From Himantopus leucocephalus (taxonomy: Eukaryota > Chordata > Aves > Charadriiformes > Recurvirostridae): a stretch of 64,000 bases of DNA. This document shows, in pieces, positions 59,734-64,000 of this stretch. Where the stretch lies: contig RSEF01000027.1 of NCBI GenBank assembly GCA_003993805.1, positions 193,597 to 257,596 of the forward strand. The letters run 5' to 3'. Within the stretch, counting starts at the first letter, position 1; each line of letters starts with the position of its first letter. Position numbers and translations under genes: made by a program. The notes beneath the pieces were generated by a model that was not told the origin of the DNA, searched no databases, and worked only from the letters and a program-made list of their open reading frames with translations.

Positions 59734-62700
59734 GTAAATAGCGAAGCCGGAGGGTTGAGGGGGAACGGGTTTGCCAGGGTGGGTAGAGCTGTCACATCTC
59801 AGCTTGTGGACACGCCATGAATGTCCTACTAGGAACACATTGGGGAAAGCATCTGAAGTCCTAGCTTTCAACCCTAATTTCTCCAATTTCTGTTTTTTCC
59901 AATTTTTTTTGGTGTGTTACATTGGAAGGGGTAATGAGGGAAGGGCCTGTTCCCATCCGGGAGCTCTCCGTAGGGCCAGGCAGGATAAAGTGGAGGAAGG
60001 GGAAAGTCTAGCCCCATGCATGCTCACATGTTCTGGAACTGTGGGCTCCATCCTCCCTGCCCAGGACGTGCAGCGCTTCCAAACAACAGGGTCCAGCAAA
60101 CCCAGGGGAAAACCCAAGGAGAGACGTTGTGGTCAGGTTCCCTGGGGTCAAGGCAGGCCCTTTGAAGCACGCACCATCTACCCCAGCAGGCCAGTGCGCA
60201 GAAGTTTCCCCACCAGTGAGAAGCCATGGTTGAAATCCATGGTCCTGACCAGGCTTAGTTGGGATTTCAACATATCTTTTCACAGATGAGCCTCAAACGG
60301 TCAGGGCTAGAAACAAAAAGAGGGAGAATAAACATATTTTCCCTCTCCTCTTTCCAAATACACGTGCTTGCTCATCTTCTTCACCTCCTCCTGAAAGGCC
60401 ACCATTCTAGACCCACTGGCATGGATCAGGCACACTGGAAGCACGTTGATGAGGCACCATAATGTTGGGATTCCCAGTGAGGACATAGCTTGGGTGTTAC
60501 ACTGAGAAAAGTGAGATGTTGGGCCCCAAGACAGGTGGGCACCTGTACCACCAGCCTGCAGCCACATATGGCCTGAAAGGAAGGTGCCAGAGGACTTTGG
60601 TGGCAGATAACGTATGCCACGTCTCAGATGTCCAGTTAGCAAAGCAAAACCTTAGATTAAAAAGCATTCCCATGAAACTGAACCAATTGTGGATAAAAAA
60701 CTCCCCTTCTCTCCATCCCGTCCTATGGATTTTGTTGTCTCCATGCTGAGTTTAGCACAAGGGACATCCTCAGGTAACGTCTTGGTTTCACAGCTTTGTA
60801 ACTGCAACCAAAACCATTTCCAAAGCTTAGCTTCATTGGTATCGACACGCACTGAGTCTCTGCAGTCCAATGACATCTGTTTATTGAAAAGAAATTATTC
60901 TTCCCGGTGACACTTTGGAAATTGGAATCTTATGGTACAGCCTTTAAGAAATTGGAGAAATTAGAGTTGAAAGCTAGGACATTAGACTATTTCCCAGTAG
61001 TCTCCTGGAGTGTGGATATTTCCTGGTGAATCTCTTACAAAGCTATAATATTCTGCACATAAACAGTTCATGATATTTTTTCAAGCTTCAGCCTTCCAAT
61101 AATGGTACAGTTTCCTGAAACATCACTAGTGTATTTCAGTGAAAATGACTCATTTGGATTGAAGTGCGATTCTTTGCAGAAATCAAAGTCCTATTAGAGT
61201 GCTAATAGGGACCGTGAGATTCAATTCCCCTCTGTTTTGCCAGGATGTATTTTGGGGTAACTGCTGTATTTACTATCAAATAACTTGTCACCAAGGCTTG
61301 CCACACTATAATTTGCTGCCTAATAAAAGCACGTCCTAAACCTCAGCACTTACAAAGCCAGAAAGTTTTAATTTTCTTAAAAACTATCATAAAAATTTTA
61401 AACACATTATGAAAGAACTGTTACAGCATTCAGGCACTGAAAATCTCTCACCACCATTTCTGTCAGCATGAAAGCCCTTAAAAATTAGATTTGAACCATC
61501 CTCCCCGTAATGAGCAAACCGAACTTTGAATTTATGAAAAATATTTTAAGATTCTTTCAGCTGCAGGGACTAGAGCAAAACCTCGTGTGTGGACATGCCT
61601 CAACATTTCCGTGCACTCCAAGCTGACAAAGTAAAATATCACCCATAGCTCTGAAACTCTTCTGACAGATGGAGAAAAATTATGGAGCACATTCGTTATA
61701 CGGCTGCCCTGATCCAACCGTGACGCATCAATGGCTCCTAGACGGTACTGCCAGGCAATTAGCTTGAAAAATGTATTTATTCTTGCGTCTCACTAACCTG
61801 TAAGTAGAACAGTTAAAAATAAACAGTATCACCTGCAAATAACGATGCATCAAAGTCCAACACATTTGATTGTGGTTATTATTTACATTTTTTAAATGTG
61901 CTAATGTCTTTTCACTGCTGCCTTGAAAATTAATGAGCGGAGACGGGATGGGACTCATTTCATCGAGGTGGCAACGAGTAACACCGGGAAAGCCTTTGCG
62001 ATTCCCGAAGTTGGCAGCATGAGTAGTGGCAGAGAAAAACATAACCCTCTCAGCCACTGCTTTCTCAGCTGGAGGAAGAGATAATGTTGGCAATAAAACG
62101 GCTTTTGTCCTGTTAGACCTCGTTAGCTGTGATGAACCCAGGGACCAGCACCGCTCGTCACTGCCAAGGGGGCTGGGGACAGGGTTGCTGGACACTTCTG
62201 TTGCCTTCACAGCATTGCCTTCTCCCCGGCTGTTGTCCCATCTTCCTTAGATGCAGCAACAACAGAAATCAAGAGTTTTGAGCCCATAACCTGGAACCGC
62301 CATCTGCGATCTTCCCCGGCTGCGTGGTTTACGCCTGGGCAAGCCCCGAGCATCTGCGGCAGCTATTGCTGTCTTGTCTTCTTGTTGACTTCCAGGACAC
62401 ATGGAGGGGTGTAACCCCACAAACTAAGAATCATTAATTAATAGCAAGACTCAGACGAAGATGACAATCACCACTGCAGTTTGCGCTGTGCATTAGGCCA
62501 AGAGGCATTACATACTAAGCCCAAAATAGCCAGTATTTAAGCTATGATAACTACCTGGATGAAATCACCTCTAAGTATCAAAGAGCAACATTTAGGTTAA
62601 TCTCACCTACTACTCCCTTAGGTAGATTGAAGCTACTTTGGAAAAAAACTTCAAAGGTGTAGCTCTCGCTACAATAGAATGGAAAATCATTTCTAATACA

Positions 62701-64000
62701 GCCTGAAAAGAAATTGAGGATAATTTCCTTTTAAAGGAGCTGCAAAAAATGTTAATGATGGTTGTTTCCATTCAAGGAGAGCTTAGTCTGAAGAGCAATG
62801 TGGTGTGGGAAAACGACGGAGCCGTTGGCGGTGGTTTGGCTGCACAGACCCTCTCACAGCACACGTGTTCGAGCCGTTCTTGGTTGCTCCTTCTGGGCAC
62901 ACCATCCGGGCTTTGGGCGCTGCTGTCAGGGAGAGAGCACAGGACATCCCTCCCTGAAACAGCCCAAGGGACTCCCGCCCTTCCCACAGCCTCCCATCAC
63001 ATCCCCATCTCACTTCTCTTCCCGGCTTCACCGTACGACTCTAATCTCTCCTCTCGCAGAATCTTGCACAGCTTTGAATCCGCAGCAAAGCAATAAATAG
63101 CAAATACAGCACAGCAAAATCCCCGGGGTGGTGGAAGTGCTTCCATTCGGGGCTGCTGAACACCCACCCCGGCTGCGGCTCCGCCTTGACCGACCCAATT
63201 CCCTCCCACGTCCCCTACTCGAAATTCAGACTCGTGAGGTTTTTGCCATAAAACGCCTGGCAGCCGGAGCCGGCGAGGCTTCGGTTTCTCAGGGCCACTG
63301 ATCATCTTCCTGCAAATTTTCTTTTGTGCATGGCTTATTTTCTAACCTGGGCTACGAAAAAAAGAACCCAGAAAAAAAAAAACAACAAAAACCAACCCCA
63401 GAATGTGGGGTAAGATCATGTTTTTACAAGCAAATTCTCTGAGATGATTTATACTGCAGGTGTGCAGGAGGGAAGAAAAACCTGCTTTCCCCCCTCTGTC
63501 TTCTCCCTCCCTTCTCTTTTTCAAATAAGGTCAGTTTTTATTAAAAGAGAGTCTCTCTTCCAGCCAAGTCCTGCCCCAAAGCCAAGGTTGAGCCAGGTGA
63601 CTTGCTGCTGCTCTGGGAGGGACAGCAATCACCATTCTCTGGGTTAGTGATAAATTCCATGATTTTGGTTAATGCGCAGTGCCCAGAAAGAGCTGGTTGC
63701 AAGTACATGAGGCAGGAAGGCCCCACAGGCATCTGTAGACCGACTCCTGGGATGAAGAAGAGGTCTCTGAGCCACTGGCAGGACTGGATCTGCAGGAGTG
63801 AGTTTGGCAGGAGCCTCAGCAAGTTCATACATTTCATCTTGAGCACCGGGGGAACCACTCTTCCCGTGCCTCCCCCACCGCAGCTGCCCTTTCCTCCCTC
63901 TCCTTCTCCAGGATGATGCCACTGGTGCACCCTCAGTCAGTTCGCAGACGACACCAAGTTGGGCGGGAGCGTTGATCTGCTGGAGGGCAGGATGGCTCTA
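59734..64000 (+). other. WNT3: WNT3 intron 2, 5' part (runs off the window)
   Basis: The intron begins with GTAAAT after exon 2 and continues past the window end. It is mostly unique and moderately AT-rich sequence (about 60.9-62.7 kb is the most AT-rich part). It has A-rich runs near 63357-63385 and a CR1 fragment at the right edge. I see no further Wnt exon and no RNA gene. Confidence 0.85.
63915..64000 (+). mobile_element. CR1 LINE reverse transcriptase fragment, cut by the window end
   Basis: The + strand encodes LSQFADDTKLGGSVDLLEGR, the CR1 reverse transcriptase block around the FADD catalytic motif, in one open frame up to the last bases. The copy probably continues beyond the window. 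Confidence 0.92.

Noticed and set aside
1..64000. CRISPR arrays, operons or prokaryotic elements
   Set aside because: No regularly spaced direct repeats and no compact gene arrays are present. The repeats are vertebrate retroelements.

Overview
The window looks like a stretch of a bird genome. It carries many truncated CR1 LINE copies on both strands, a degraded ERVL-type retroviral remnant with an LTR of the kind common in birds, long non-coding spaces and one vertebrate gene with GT-AG introns. It contains a 100-base assembly gap (20217-20316) and one ambiguous base (20647). There is no sign of prokaryotic organisation.

The only gene I can support firmly is the 5' part of WNT3 on the + strand. 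Coding exon 1 (20759-20838) encodes the signal peptide and the first mature residues, ending in YPIWW. Intron 1 is 38,653 bp. Exon 2 (59492-59733) encodes the next 80 residues, with the conserved Wnt cysteines and the RRWNCTT glycosylation sequon. The phases fit: exon 1 ends after two bases of Trp27, and exon 2 ends one base into the next codon. Later exons lie beyond base 64000. Residues in exon 2 (ALGQQY, NYIEIMP, VKLGI, TIDDS) fit WNT3 better than its paralogue WNT3A.

Layout: 1-20216 is upstream intergenic DNA with a perfect hairpin at 218-272, CR1 fragments and no recognisable exon of the neighbouring WNT9B gene. 20217-20758 holds the gap and the presumed promoter and 5' UTR. 20839-59491 is intron 1, which holds most of the repeats, an ERVL pol remnant with its LTR (about 34.3-35.3 kb), and three compact motif clusters that look like enhancer candidates: a TAAT-rich homeodomain cluster just after exon 1, a double palindromic SMAD element with a forkhead site near 40.1 kb, and a double POU/octamer site at 36.4-36.6 kb. 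59734-64000 is the start of intron 2 and ends inside another CR1.

The most speculative observation is a possible two-exon antisense transcription unit inside intron 1 (about 25.98 to 23.67 kb, - strand). Two open frames join in phase across a consensus donor and acceptor, followed by an AATAAA signal. It matches no protein family I know and may be chance.
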